Made by a program: the position numbers and the translations under genes. The notes beneath the pieces were generated by a model. It made no database searches, was not told the origin of the DNA, and was given only the letters and a program-made list of their open reading frames with translations. Positions 1 to 10,586 of a stretch of 64,000 nt of DNA are shown piece by piece. Origin of the DNA: Nemertoderma westbladi (taxonomy: Eukaryota > Xenacoelomorpha > Nemertodermatida > Nemertodermatidae); contig JAUCBJ010008764.1 in NCBI GenBank assembly GCA_032718475.1, positions 1-64,000 of the forward strand, given 5' to 3'. How positions within the stretch are numbered: the first letter of the stretch is position 1; every line of letters begins with the position of its first letter.

Positions 1-928
1 AAATGTTAGTGTTTATTGTTAATTCGGATTATTTACTTACTGTAATTTATTTGTTTCTCATTTTTACGCTTTAGATATTATTAGATTAAACTGACACCAC
101 CCTTTATTGGGTTAACTCCATTTTTAATTTGAACATATAAAACAATAAAGATACAACAACTTGAACAATACGTTTTAAAATTACGTTAAAAAATGTTTTA
201 GTGTTCAGATCTAATCTATAGTCTATCTGATATCCTTTGACATTATTTTCACTCTCCTCACAATTTATTGTTTTAATTAAGTTGTAACCTATTATTTATT
301 ATTTATTTTTTATTTTTTTATATGTATTAAATTGTAACCTATTCGATGTTTTCCAATTTAAATAAGATAGATTAAAGATAGCTAAACAGTTAAATATAGT
401 TAGATTAGATAAAAAAAAATTTTGATATTTAATTTTTTGATGTTTAATTCTGAGCTAGATATAAAAAATTTGATTTAAAACAAAAAGTTTTTAAAATCAT
501 GATTTTTCTCAACACCCTGATGAGTGACGACAAATGGAACTGAGAGTACGAGAAGGATATTTTTTATAGATTTTGTTACATTTTGCCAACTTATCAGTGC
601 TCTCATTATATCATTGTAACGCAGCAGAGTACTACATTGCCGTGTTTATGCCCCTTGTATATTATTGTAAAACTCCCTTTCTTCGCTCCTTCGGTACGAA
701 AAATACACTTGGGTTATAAGGTTGAGAAGTGCTTCTTTTCCCACAACGAATTACATATTCTACATTTCCTCACTCGTCTTAATAATAATAATAGAGGTTT
801 TTACTTAATGTTGCTGGTGCTCTTAGGGAGTTGTTACATAATTTAATTATACCGGTAAACTAATTAAGAGTCTCAAACAAACTAGTGTTTTGAGCTGTTT
901 TTTACAAGTCTGGTATTCCAAAGTGTTT
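1..928. other. AT-rich sequence without recognised gene
   Basis: Very AT-rich. I see no coding similarity on either strand and no clear repeat boundaries. The open stretch at 583-846 has no recognisable domain and looks like chance. Confidence 0.5.
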
Positions 929-1507
929 TCAGCAGAGCTCAGTGAAATCGGCAGGGAATTCCATAACATAGGGCCATGTCGAGAAACTTTTTGCAGCCTC
1001 TGAGTTCTTTGTTAGGGGAACATGCAAAGAAATTGTCGATTGAGAACTAAGAACGCGGGTTACCTCACATTGCTGAACCTCACTTATTAAATATCTCGTC
1101 AAGCTATTGAAAATCAACACGTTTTTCTATTGGCAGCCAGTAGTGTAGCGATTTCAATAATCTATTTGCTGAAGTGTTCTCATCACATAAACACCGTTAA
1201 CTATTTGATACCGGGGACTAATAACTGCTTGCAGCATAGCACTATTCTGGATAACTTGAAATCGCCATCACACAGCTCCAACCGATTTGTTATGTACGCA
1301 TGTACGGACAGCTTACTCTAGTACCTTCTTTGTTAAGTAGGGACGTATTTTGTAAAGAGACCTCAAGTAATACCGAGATTTTACAGCATTCCTAATTGTG
1401 TGATCCTTGAATTTCAAGTCGCTGTCCAACACCACACCCCAGGATTTAACTGATCTCGCAAACCTGAAGTGGAACTGTCCTAAGCTATTACTAAGATCTT
1501 TTGACAT
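929..1507 (-). pseudogene. CR1/L2-like LINE reverse transcriptase, C-terminal remnant
   Basis: Read on the minus strand, 1507 to 1313 encodes WGVVLDSDLKFKDHI-like and IRPYLT-like segments that match the region after the RT core in CR1/L2-clade LINEs. Continuing toward 929, other frames give an IQNSA-like motif and then an RYLI..SLTRYL stretch followed by the usual SFSTWPYVME-type end, which corresponds to the AFSVAAPKLWNSLP region of the family. Several stop codons and frame changes interrupt it. Only the 3' end is present, as expected for an old 5'-truncated insertion. The family assignment is from motif order and spacing; the exact clade is uncertain. Confidence 0.65.
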
Positions 1508-1830
1508 CCCTTTGAGGAGGGATAACAGAAAGACATCTAATCTACCGCCAATAAATCGACTATTGCGGATTTAATGAGCCCAACATCGAGGTCATACGAC
1601 CATGAGAAGTGCCCAAACCAGCAAATATTTACTAAACTATAATGAACTGGTAGGGTACATTTAATAAATTTAGTACACTTTGTGTGCAATTGTGGGAGGT
1701 GTTGCTGAAAATTAAATTGAAAAATTTTAGTTTTGAAATTGAAGACGTATTTATTCATACATATGAATATTTTCAAATATAGCACAACTTAATTAACTTA
1801 AATACGGATCGCCACTAAAGTTGACCTTAA

Positions 1831-2316
1831 ATGCATTTCCATGCAATCAGCCCGACGCGACGCCTGTGGTCATCTGTTGTGTATCCCGCGATCATATACG
1901 GCTGTAACATCTATGTCGAGGTACACGAGGTAGCTGAACTCGAACACATCCATAAGATCAGGGCCCTATTTTGGAAATACTGGTGCGGTTTATCCAAATA
2001 TGCCTCATCGTCTGCAATACTTGGATACATCGACAACCACGAAGCACATATTCATAGTGACGTCAACCTGGACGGCCTATCTGTTTTCCGACGCCGCGCT
2101 GCCGGCCAGCTAATTTCTAATGGCTGTCACAACAGGCTTTGCCAGGATGAGACATATTGGCGCCCATCTGACTTATGTAAATGTTGGTTATGCAACCAGC
2201 CTGCAACATCAGTGCAACATTATCAGTCATGCCGCAATATACCGCAATTCCAGTCCTCTCTACGGGTTGCCCTCTTCTTAATGACGCTCAACAGAGTAAG
2301 AGATGTAACTAAATAA
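1831..2316 (+). pseudogene. Non-LTR retrotransposon ORF2 C-terminal tail
   Basis: About 160 codons without interruption. The N-terminal part (LWSSVVYPAIIYGC) matches the conserved segment after the RT domain of LINEs, where a leucine-rich stretch precedes YGC/YGS. It is followed by an EL-HIHKIRAL helix and LSKYASSSAILG, typical of the same region. Near the C-terminus is a CX2CX8HX3C arrangement (CWLC..QHYQSC), the cysteine-histidine motif found at the end of many LINE ORF2 proteins. The endonuclease and RT core are missing, and stops directly precede the first ATG at 1831, so this is a 5'-truncated copy rather than a gene. Confidence 0.65.
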
Positions 2317-2362
2317 CAATTTTAGATTTTACATATTATTTATTTATTTATTTCTAATTTTT

Positions 2363-2965
2363 ATATTTCATCAGTCAGTTGTTCCGTATATTTCATCAGT
2401 CCGTTGTTCCGTATATTTTACCAGTCAGTTGCTCCGTATATTTCATCAGTCAGTTGTTCCGTATATTTTATCAGTCCGTTGTTCCGTATATTTTACCAGT
2501 CAGTTGCTCCGTATATTTTATCAGACAGTTCTGTATATTTTATCAGTCAGTTGTTCCGTATATTTTACCAGTCAGTTGCTCCGTATATTTCATCAGTCAG
2601 TTGTTCCGTATATTTTACCAGTCAGTTGCTCCGTATATTTCATCAGTCAGTTGTTCCGTATATTTTACCAGTCAGTTGCTCCGTATATTTTATCAGACAG
2701 TTCTGTATATTTTATCAGACAGTTCTGTATATTTTATCAGTCAGTTGTTCCGTATATTTTATCAGGCAGTTCTGTATATTTTATCGGTCAGTTGCTCCGT
2801 ATATTTCATCAGTCAGTTGTTCCGTATATTTTACCAGTCAGTTGCTCCGTATATTTTATCAGACAGTTCTGTATATTTTATCAGACAGTTCTGTATATTT
2901 TATCAGACAGTTCTGTATATTTTATCAGTCAGTTTCATTTGTTCCGCATATTTTATCAGTCAGAG
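2363..2965. repeat. 25/22-bp minisatellite, about 24 units
   Basis: Tandem units of 25 bp (GTCAGTTGTTCCGTATATTTTATCA-type, with T/C variants) are mixed with a 22-bp variant (GACAGTTCTGTATATTTTATCA type) that lacks 3 bp. Both lengths leave remainder 1 when divided by 3 and the unit contains no stop in any forward frame. All three + frames therefore stay open for about 200 codons; these are not genes. Confidence 0.95.
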
Positions 2966-3201
2966 TTATTCCACATATTGCAACATCGACATCGACGAAT
3001 ATTCCTTATATATTCCTTATATATTAATATTAATTAAGTTGTGCTATAATTGAAAATATTCATATGTATGAATAAATACGTCTTCAATTTCAAAATTTTA
3101 GTTTTGTGTTATTTTTAGATCATTTAGTCACCTTCGCCAGGCCAGCCAATAATAAAATATTATTATTTATTTTTTTGTGAATCGGAGAAATTTGGCACAA
3201 T

Positions 3202-3957
3202 TATACACCATGTCCTGGAATATAGTGTCGTTATTCAGGTACGCCCCCCCCCCCCCAAATTTTTCTACAAATCTTAATGAGATTGCATGAAATTTGAAAC
3301 AGAGTCAGTTTCACCTCCCTCCTCTTTGCTCGGTGCCAGAATTTTTATTTTCGCTTTCATTCTTTAGCTACAAGTGTTTGATATCTTCGGTGAAAAATGT
3401 GTCTCAGGCGATATTTTACAGGTCATAGTGGAATCATTCTTCAACCTTATAGTGATTTGATGGTACCAATAGAAAGCTGCCCATGCAAGGATTCCAAATA
3501 TGTAAAAATATTTGGATTTGGTTGGGAAATAGCTGAGATTTGGGCATTCGAATGTTGCATGTATTTGCTTCCCCTGCAGGCCATTTATTCTATTTAATTA
3601 ATGTACCATATTCTAGAACATTTTGTTTATTCCATACGTAGCTGGGCAACAATGCAATCCTCTTTAATTATACTATTACGTAGCTATTCATAAATAAACA
3701 ACATGTTCTAGAATAGGGTATTTTTATTTAATAGAATAAAATAGCCCTCATGCAGATGCAAAACCATGCAACTTTTTGAACGCTGATATCTCAGCTATTC
3801 CCCACCCAAATTCAGATTATGTAACATATTTGGAATCCTTACATGGCCAGCTTTTCATCAGTACCAACAAATCACTATAAGGATAAGGGGGGGGGGGGGG
3901 GGGGGGGGGGGTCCAGGTACCTGAATAACGACACTATATTCCAGGACATGGTGTATA
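3202..3957. repeat. Imperfect long inverted repeat (foldback/MITE-like)
   Basis: 3202-3260 pairs with 3911-3957, and about 3430-3632 pairs with about 3690-3880 in reverse complement. The centre, near 3635-3690, itself holds TACGTAGCT and AGCTACGTA. The left arm carries about 150 bp not found in the right. A C14 run (from 3242) and a G run of about 23 (from 3888) occupy the same position in the two arms, so the homopolymer is part of the element. No coding capacity and no clear target-site duplication were seen. Confidence 0.75.
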
Positions 3958-4329
3958 CATTTCGCGCACTTTGTTTTGCGGATGGCGATCATGTAATCCA
4001 AATAACAATAATTGGTGTATTTTTTGAGACCATTTGGCCACTTTTGCACACCCAGCCGATTCAATTTGGAAAAAAAAATGTTTTTTTTCGACCCGCTACA
4101 ATCTATATGCTATTATTATTATTACTTTAGTTGACTATTTACTCCTAATTATATAACTTATTTTCAATCGCAAGAATCACCAACATCATTGCCGATATTC
4201 AATAATTATGTAGATTTTTTATTTCATTATTCATAGGACTTTCATTAGTCTAGAATATTTTTCTATAAACTTTGCAAATTGTTATATTTAACAATTTATT
4301 CTTAATTTTAAAATATTTTATTTTATTAG

Positions 4330-4550
4330 ATGCAGCACATGGGCTCCAAAATTTGAAATTTTGGATAAGAATCATTGTGCTATTCTGGGGATATCCGGTC
4401 CCTGTTGCATCTGCCAAGGGGTTTGGTGTTTCGATCAAACGTTTGAGGTAAACTCATTGGATTCATCGACTCCAATTGGAAAAATCGCCAAACAATTCAG
4501 TGGATTTGTCAAGGAATACTTCACCGATGCCGATAATTTTGGCGTGACAT
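4330..4550 (+). CDS. PLSCR: Phospholipid scramblase, internal exon
   Basis: The exon is bounded by a TTATTAG acceptor (AG at 4328-4329) and a consensus GTAAGT donor at 4551. It adds one base to a codon begun upstream, then 73 codons, then one base. The product contains WAPKFEIL, then ISGPCCIC (the ISGPC cysteine region of scramblases), then a GKIAKQFSGFVKEYFTDADNFG run. The DADNFG part is the start of the Ca2+-binding segment characteristic of PLSCR proteins. Scramblases are single-pass membrane proteins that move phospholipids between bilayer leaflets when Ca2+ rises. Upstream exons (proline-rich N-terminus, first half of the barrel) were not found in the first 4.3 kb and should lie outside the window. 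Confidence 0.87.
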
Positions 4551-4713
4551 GTAAGTCAGTCGATTCCAAAGATCATATTCTTCTTATCTGACAATTATTC
4601 ATAATATTACCACACTACAGTTTTATATATATATTTATTTCAACACGCCTATTGTCAATAATATGACTAAGGGTTATTTTATTATATAGATCTAATGAGT
4701 TGTGGAGTAAGAA

Positions 4714-7522
4714 CAGGTAAGATTTCAGGTCAGGTCAGGTATTCTAGGTCATTGATCAAGAAAACTTGCCACCTCCATGCAGCATAAAGGAGGTGCCACC
4801 TGTAGCTGCATAGACCCTATTACTAGGACAAATCTGGTCCTGTAACTAGGACCCCCTTCGTTCTGGGATAAGACGCCCTTGGTCCTGGATTAAGGACCCA
4901 TATACTTGGCTGCAGGGGTATATGGCCTGACCAGGCAGATGGTGATCTACCAATGGCTGGTCAGGAGTAGAGTGTTCTCATGTCCACTCTGAGAGCACTT
5001 CACTGCGACCTGCACCTGGCAGCAAGGGTACAGGGCATGACCCAGCAGATGAGCTGCAACAGCCAATGGTGGGTCATAGGATTTTATCTCTGGAAATGGA
5101 TTGTTTTCGGCTGGAACCCAGTTCAAGAAGCGAACTGGAAAGCTATGGACTCATAGTGGACCCAGTGGTCACAAGTCCCAGATAGACCATATTCTGTTTC
5201 GTAGGAAATACAGGAGCTCTATACAAGACTGTAATGCATTTAGACTTCGACCCTTCTCCAGTGATCACCGCCTTATTGTGGCCAAGGTAAGACTTAGTCT
5301 GCGTGCTAGCAGAACAACGAAATCTGCCTTGCCGCGGCATGACTGGTCCTCTCTGTTGCAACAGCCAAGTGTGAGATCCAGCTTCACACTACAGCTGAGC
5401 AACAGGTATGAGGCTCTTGCCTCTGAGGCGGCGGATCACTGTGAGGGCTATACTGCCTTTACAGAAGCAGTTAAGTTAGCAGCTGCAGAAACAGTTCCTG
5501 TATACCCTCGAAACAGGAAAAGGGCCCCCTGGACTGACAACAAAATTCAGAAGTGCCGAAATGACCTTCATAAGGCGCAGAAAGAGTCCCGACTCAAACA
5601 GACTACAGCGGCCAAGAATGCAGTTAAGGCTGCTTCTAGGTCCCTGAACAGGCAGTACTCTGTTAATCTACAGGAGCTAATAAACCAACAGGTTGATGCC
5701 ATCAATGATGCTGACGACAGCAGGCAATCATCCCAGGCATGGAAATCAATCAATCTGCTTACTGGGCGGAAAAGCCAACCAACCACCAAGGTTAAGGCTG
5801 AATCACCAGCCGATCGCCTCAATGGTTGGAAAGCCCACTTTGAAAAGCTCCTCAATAATGACAGCGTTTTGCCTGATAACTTTATAGAAGTAAAAGTGTC
5901 TGAGTCTGTACTCCCAGATATTCCCATTGGCGATATCTAATTTGCAGAAGTGAAGGGTGCTGCAAAGAGCATTAAGACCAATCGTGCCAGTGGAGTAGAT
6001 GGTGTTCCCCCTGAGGTCTTTAAAATACCTGAGTGTTTAAAGCTCATCTATCCCATCATAGTAGACATGTACCGAACAACAAGAGTCCCACAAGAAATGA
6101 AAACAAATAAGTTGGTGCCAGTTCCCAAGAAGGGCAACCTAACACTCTATGGTTCTTTTCGGGGAATCTCATTGATCTCGATTGCTGCAAAGCTATACAA
6201 TAGGATTCTATTAAATCGCATCAGGGATCCCATTGAGAGACTGCTCCGTGGAAATCAGAATGGGTTCCGTAAAGGTCGTGGGACCATGGAGCCCATTTTG
6301 GCACTTAGAAGGATAATTGAAGAATTATCAAAAAAGAAAGACAGACATCTGGCTGTTATCTTTGTTGACTTCTTCAAGGCCTTTGATTCAGTCTCTCGCT
6401 CACGTATGTTCAGCATACTTTCATTATATGGGATTCCTGATGAAATTATTGCAGCAATCAGATCAGTATACGATGGTTCGACAACATTTGTGTCTACTGT
6501 TGACGGTGACACAGAACCATTTGAAGTGTTATGGGGCGTCCTCCAAGGAGACACACTTGCACCATTCTTGTTCATTATTGTGGTTGACTATGTTCTACGC
6601 ATGTCCTTAGATCATCATAATGATGATGGGGTGATGATAACTCCACCTACTGGCTCCAGAAGTCGCGGAAATCCTGCCAAGTACCTAACTGATCTAGACT
6701 TTGCTGATGACTTAGGAGTACTCTCAGAATCATTAGAGGGAGCCCAACGGCTCCTCAGCTCATTAGAACATGCTGCTTCTAGTGTTGGTCTTTTTATTAA
6801 CTCCAGAAAGACCAAAATTCTGACCGTTAACTTTGAAAGTCCTCAGCAAGTGTCTGATCGGATGAACATAAGCTCAAAGGATGGTATGCTTGAGCATGTG
6901 GACGACTTCTGTTACCTGGGATCATGGATCCGGAAGTCAGGTGAGGACCTTCGAATACGTAAGGGAAAGGCATGGGCAGCCTTGAATAGGCTTTCCAGGA
7001 TTTGGAAGTCACCGAGAATTAATCGGAAACTTAAGGTCCGATTATTTAGAGCAGCAGTAGTTCCAGTACTCCTCTACGGGAGTCCATGCTGGGCTCTAAC
7101 TGCTGAGGACACCAAATCTCTGGATGGCACATTCACAAGAATGCTACGCCGGGTTCATTGTGTCAAGTACAATGCACCATCTCCAACCAGACACTATATA
7201 ACATTGGAGGTGTCTCATTGGTTCCCCCAAGCTTGACACTAGAACAAAATCGCCTCCGCTTTGCAGGACATTGCTTTCGCCGTGAGGACCAGCCAGTGCA
7301 TAATCTTGTACTTTGGCAGCCTCATGGAGTGAATAAGCATGGTGGACAGCCCATGACTTTATTGAGACGCATCTTAAAGGACACTGGCCTTAAAGATGCG
7401 GATGATCTAGCAAATGTCATGGGTGATAGGGAGTTGTGGCGGTGCAATTTTGTTGACAAGCCGGCACAGCATTCTTAAAAATGCAGCTGCAATGCAGCAT
7501 GCCGATCCTAGTAGTAGTAGTA
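4714..7522 (+). mobile_element. RTE-like LINE copy A, internally deleted
   Basis: The 12-mer GTGGAGTAAGAA occurs at 4702-4713 and again at 7523-7534, immediately after the (TAG)n tail that ends the element. It marks a target-site duplication. The 5' 370 bp (4714-5080, beginning with GGTCAGGTCAGGT repeats) is not homologous to copy B upstream of the shared region and is probably the element's own 5' end. It joins the endonuclease C-terminal part at about 5080, which implies an internal deletion. From 5080 to 7520 it is nearly identical to copy B at 27243-29678. RTE clade is inferred from an APE endonuclease plus RT, the FADD box and the short tandem-repeat tail. Confidence 0.8.
5080..7478 (+). 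pseudogene. RTE-like endonuclease/reverse transcriptase, broken (copy A)
   Basis: The first frame covers the end of the endonuclease domain (IDHILF and SSDHRLIV, the catalytic His region) and a linker. A TAA at 5938-5940 then stops it, where copy B has a serine codon. RT follows from about 5950: GFRKGRG-type and VDFFKAFDSV motifs, LQGDTLAPFLF, and the FADD catalytic box at about 6700. The C-terminal LYGSPCWALT and GHCFRRED segments are shared with other RTE proteins. Relative to copy B, two bases are missing near 7175, so the last 100 codons fall in another frame, ending at 7478. Both lesions make this copy inactive. Confidence 0.85.
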
Positions 7523-7534
7523 GTGGAGTAAGAA

Positions 7535-7745
7535 GCATGCCAGGGTCATAGAGTTACAACTTATATCGCACCATTTAAGTCTACTTTAAATGTAGTAACT
7601 GGCTAGGGCTCATCTCTGCCTTAAAACATCGTTTATTGGTAAATTAACGTGTAACTCTTTCCTCTGGGGAGTTATGGGGGACCAGACTGTAAATAAGTCG
7701 TAGGCCAAAGGCTTTTTGCATGATCCCTGCCTGGCCTAAGACCAA
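7535..7745 (+). repeat. SINE-tail-like repeat
   Basis: CTAGGGCTCATCTCTGCC followed by GTTTCCTCTGGGGAGT-like sequence recurs after copy A here, at 29740-29810, at 30166-30240, and (minus strand) near 55230-55290. The shared order suggests the 3' part of a dispersed short repeat. Confidence 0.5.
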
Positions 7746-8039
7746 AGAAAGCTTCAAAACTTCACTTTTATTAACTTTAATTTTATGAATATGAAAACTA
7801 TAAAAAACCACAGAAACATGAATACAATTTAATATGTAATTGGAACAGAAGGATCACCACGAAATATAGATCGCTTTTGCGAAAATTCTAACGTTGCATT
7901 GACCGATTTTGTAGAACGGAGAGGATTTTAGATAGACATTTATTTATAGAGCACTCGAGAAGAATGAAGGTTGTTTGTGTAGCTAGACCTATAAGTATGG
8001 TATGTGTAAATGTGTATTTAATAAGTTAATTAATAACAC

Positions 8040-8260
8040 AATAATTAATTCAAGTAATTCACATTAATTATTCATGGGCATGGAGGCCTTGGTTCGATCC
8101 CTAGATGGGGCAGCACTGTTTGGGCACAGTGCCTTATATGCTACAGTCTAGCCCGACCCTGGCTTTCATCTTTTAGTGGTCGACAAATGGGAACAAAGGC
8201 GACTTGGGAGACAGAGTGGAAGAGTTTACTGTGAAAGATCACCCATGGTTGTGAATTATT
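8040..8260 (+). repeat. tRNA-derived SINE-like repeat
   Basis: AATTCACATTAATTATTCATGG followed by GGTTCGATCCCTA resembles an RNA polymerase III B box in a tRNA-like head. The same layout occurs at 27040-27082 (+) and 55300-55350 (-). The 3' part ends in an ATT-rich run near 8255. The A box is not clear here. Confidence 0.45.
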
Positions 8261-9110
8261 ATTATTACTAAAAGATTATCTTATTCAATTCTCAATTTTA
8301 TTAATACTATTTTGTTCTGTTCTATGTAATATTTACCTTAAGTCTGATATTGACAATAGAAATTTACAATAAAAGCATATATATTTGTAAGAACTAATTA
8401 AAATGTTTTATTGATTTTGCATTTATTAAGACAAGTATTTCATTTTTTATGCATATTTTTCATTAGCATTACTCCAGAGACAGTCATACACCACAAAAAA
8501 GTAACAACTAATAATTAAAGAAATAGATAAACCCCTACTTAACGCCCATCTGAAGAATACCAGGATTTCACTTTTCGGTCGACTTTTTATTGGAATTTTA
8601 TATATGAAGATTTTTTATTTTATTTAATTTATCTTTATTAAGTGTTTTATAGCGCTTATTTCTGTCTTATAACCTGTACATATACTAGTTCGTTTATTGT
8701 TTTGGTTAGATTCAGCCCTTCTGTAACCTGTGGTTTTGGTGAAAACCTGGTATTATTCACATGGGGGTAACTGCAAAGTGAAATATAACGGCAGAAAGTC
8801 TGGTATTCTTCACATGGGCCCTACTTAATGTTACATGTTACATAATTCAAATAAAAATAACATTAGGCTTATTCCGTAATTGAGAAAGAAATATGATGTA
8901 GGTATTCTTTCCCAAATATTTCCCAAAGATAACAAGAGTTACCCAGTGACAACAGAAATATGTGATACATTTGTTATATACGCTACGCAGTAGTATGTCC
9001 TGCACTGTAATGGTTAAATTTTCAAGGTACTTGGTAGAGAGAGATATGCAAATCATTTGAACTTGAACCCCCATTCAGCAAGAGAGCAGCAGTAAATCTG
9101 CAATTTGAAC
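8261..9110. other. AT-rich sequence, nothing recognised
   Basis: I see no coding similarity or defined repeat. Two short related strings around CACATGGG (8757 and 8808) are the only local repetition noticed. Confidence 0.4.
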
Positions 9111-9119
9111 ATGTTTCTA

Positions 9120-9425
9120 TTCGCCAGCGGTAAACCACGCGGTAATCGTAGCGGTACTGTTGCAATTACTTATTGTCTATCTGTCGACTTTGAATTCAAT
9201 ATGAAATTACATTAATTTTTTAAATATTGTTCAAATGGGCTGCGGTAAACCGCGCCGTCTACCGCACAACTACCTGTTGGGTCGTTCACAGCCGAGCCAG
9301 TCAGCACTGTGATCAAAATCATTTACCGCTCAGACGCCGCTGGAATACCGCAGGGTAGTTCACACTCAGCGGTGTACAGCTGGCCCTGCGGTACACCGGC
9401 AGTTTACTGTTCCATTGGATATGAA
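9120..9425. repeat. Cluster of CGGTAAACCGC-type palindromes
   Basis: CAGCGGTAAACCACGCGG, GCTGCGGTAAACCGCG and CAGCGGTGTACAGC/GCGGTACACCGGC lie within 300 bp in both orientations, on a background richer in G+C than its flanks. This could be the remains of a small DNA transposon. No clean termini or target duplication were found. Confidence 0.35.
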
Positions 9426-9974
9426 CGGGGCGGGGCGTAAGGCAGGGAGAGCAACTTAACGAAATCTGAGCTGTTCCTTTTTCGGGGCTCGATCTCACAT
9501 TCCAAACAATCCTTCCTGCTGTTTTATTAATTGAATTTCTCCCTTCTATGCTACTTTTGCTTTTGCTGCTTCTATGCTACTTGTCTGATCTCTTTTTACT
9601 GCAACTCTTAATAAATCCTTCTGCCCGTTAAGTCGTCTTTGTTGTACTTTCTTACCCGCAATGTTTTACTAATCCCATCATGTTGGTCTTACTTATTATT
9701 TCGTAAGCTTTCAATAATGGACAAAGGGGCATTACTAAAGTATGCTACGAGTAGGTGGATCCGGCACAATGGTGTTTAATTTAAATTTAATTGCCGGGAT
9801 GTTTTAAACTAAATTGTGATAGTAATAATACCAAACCAATAAACAATATAATTAGGAGGGTAATAACCGTGGATGTAACATTGACAAACAGAATGATTAA
9901 TAGCGAGTTATGATGAATAAAGCTGTGAAGTGAGGTGTGAGTACAGAGTGGGGCCAAATTATTATTATTATTAT

Positions 9975-10330
9975 TATTTCCAGGCTTTCCAGGCCGCTCC
10001 CTATGGGTATGATAATGCTACCCCGTTTGCCTGGCGTCCCGTGTCGGGCCGATTGTGCGCTCCTCCCACACGACTTTTGTTTCCCCAACACTTTCGCCAC
10101 TCCAACTCTACTCTGTTCTCACCCTGACCCTCCTCTACTTTTCCTCACTTCGGCTCTAACTCTCGGGCTTCCCTGTCCCTCACTCAGCCTCTTATTCCCC
10201 CCCCCCCCACACTTGAATTGCGCTCGCACTCTCTCTATACTCCGCACTCTCTCCGCACTACAACTCAACCTCTATCCTGACCACTCACTCCCGACGAGTT
10301 TCACCCCCCCCCCCCCTTTTGTGCCGTCGC
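9975..10330. other. Pyrimidine-rich, C-rich block next to an ATT microsatellite
   Basis: An (ATT)n run at 9958-9977 is followed by about 350 bp of CT-rich sequence with C runs near 10198 and 10305. Open frames here have no domain. It lies on the 3' side of the BEL/Pao element (minus orientation) where a 3' LTR would be expected, but no match to the 5' LTR candidate is visible. Confidence 0.35.
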
Positions 10331-10586
10331 ACTCAAGAAGCGTGATGTCGTCCAATGTCTCGTCCGCGGTAGTATTATAGTCCATTGGTCCCCAGTCCCA
10401 GTAGCTAATTGAGAAAGGTTATATGACTATAGTACTTACTTCGAATATATATTTCGTTGCTAGATTACTGATTGCTACGTACGTATATACAAATTGCACT
10501 TATTCGATTATTTTACATTACTTGAATTTGTATTTAAGAGTTCGCACGTCTCGCGTGGTGCCTTCCAGGCATGTTACACCGAAGTC

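Larger units (their letters stand above)
1731..3095. mobile_element. TIR-bounded unit carrying a LINE ORF tail and a minisatellite
   Basis: The 66-bp arm at 1731-1796 is the reverse complement of 3030-3095 with one mismatch. TTTTAG lies immediately outside both arms (1725-1730 and 3096-3101), which looks like a 6-bp target-site duplication. Between the arms are a reverse-transcriptase C-terminal tail (1831-2316, +) and a roughly 600-bp minisatellite. No transposase is visible, so it would be non-autonomous. Chance pairing of two LINE 3' ends is an alternative, but the near-perfect arms and flanking hexamer favour one mobilised unit. Confidence 0.6.

Noticed and set aside
517-545. CTGATGAG resembling a hammerhead ribozyme core
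   Set aside because: The required CGAAA box and flanking stems are not present.
2363-2965. CRISPR-like regular repeats here and at 52366, 53648 and 41280
   Set aside because: Units are contiguous tandem repeats without unique spacers, in an animal genome with spliced genes.
2379-3053. Three overlapping 200-residue open frames
   Set aside because: They are translations of the 25/22-bp minisatellite in all frames and contain no domain.
1-4329. Earlier scramblase exons
   Set aside because: I looked for the PPG..GYV and cysteine-rich segments that precede the 4330 exon and found none; they probably lie upstream of the window.
9937-10380. 147-residue Pro/Leu/Ser-rich frame
   Set aside because: Follows from CT-rich composition; no domain and no conserved counterpart in copy 2.
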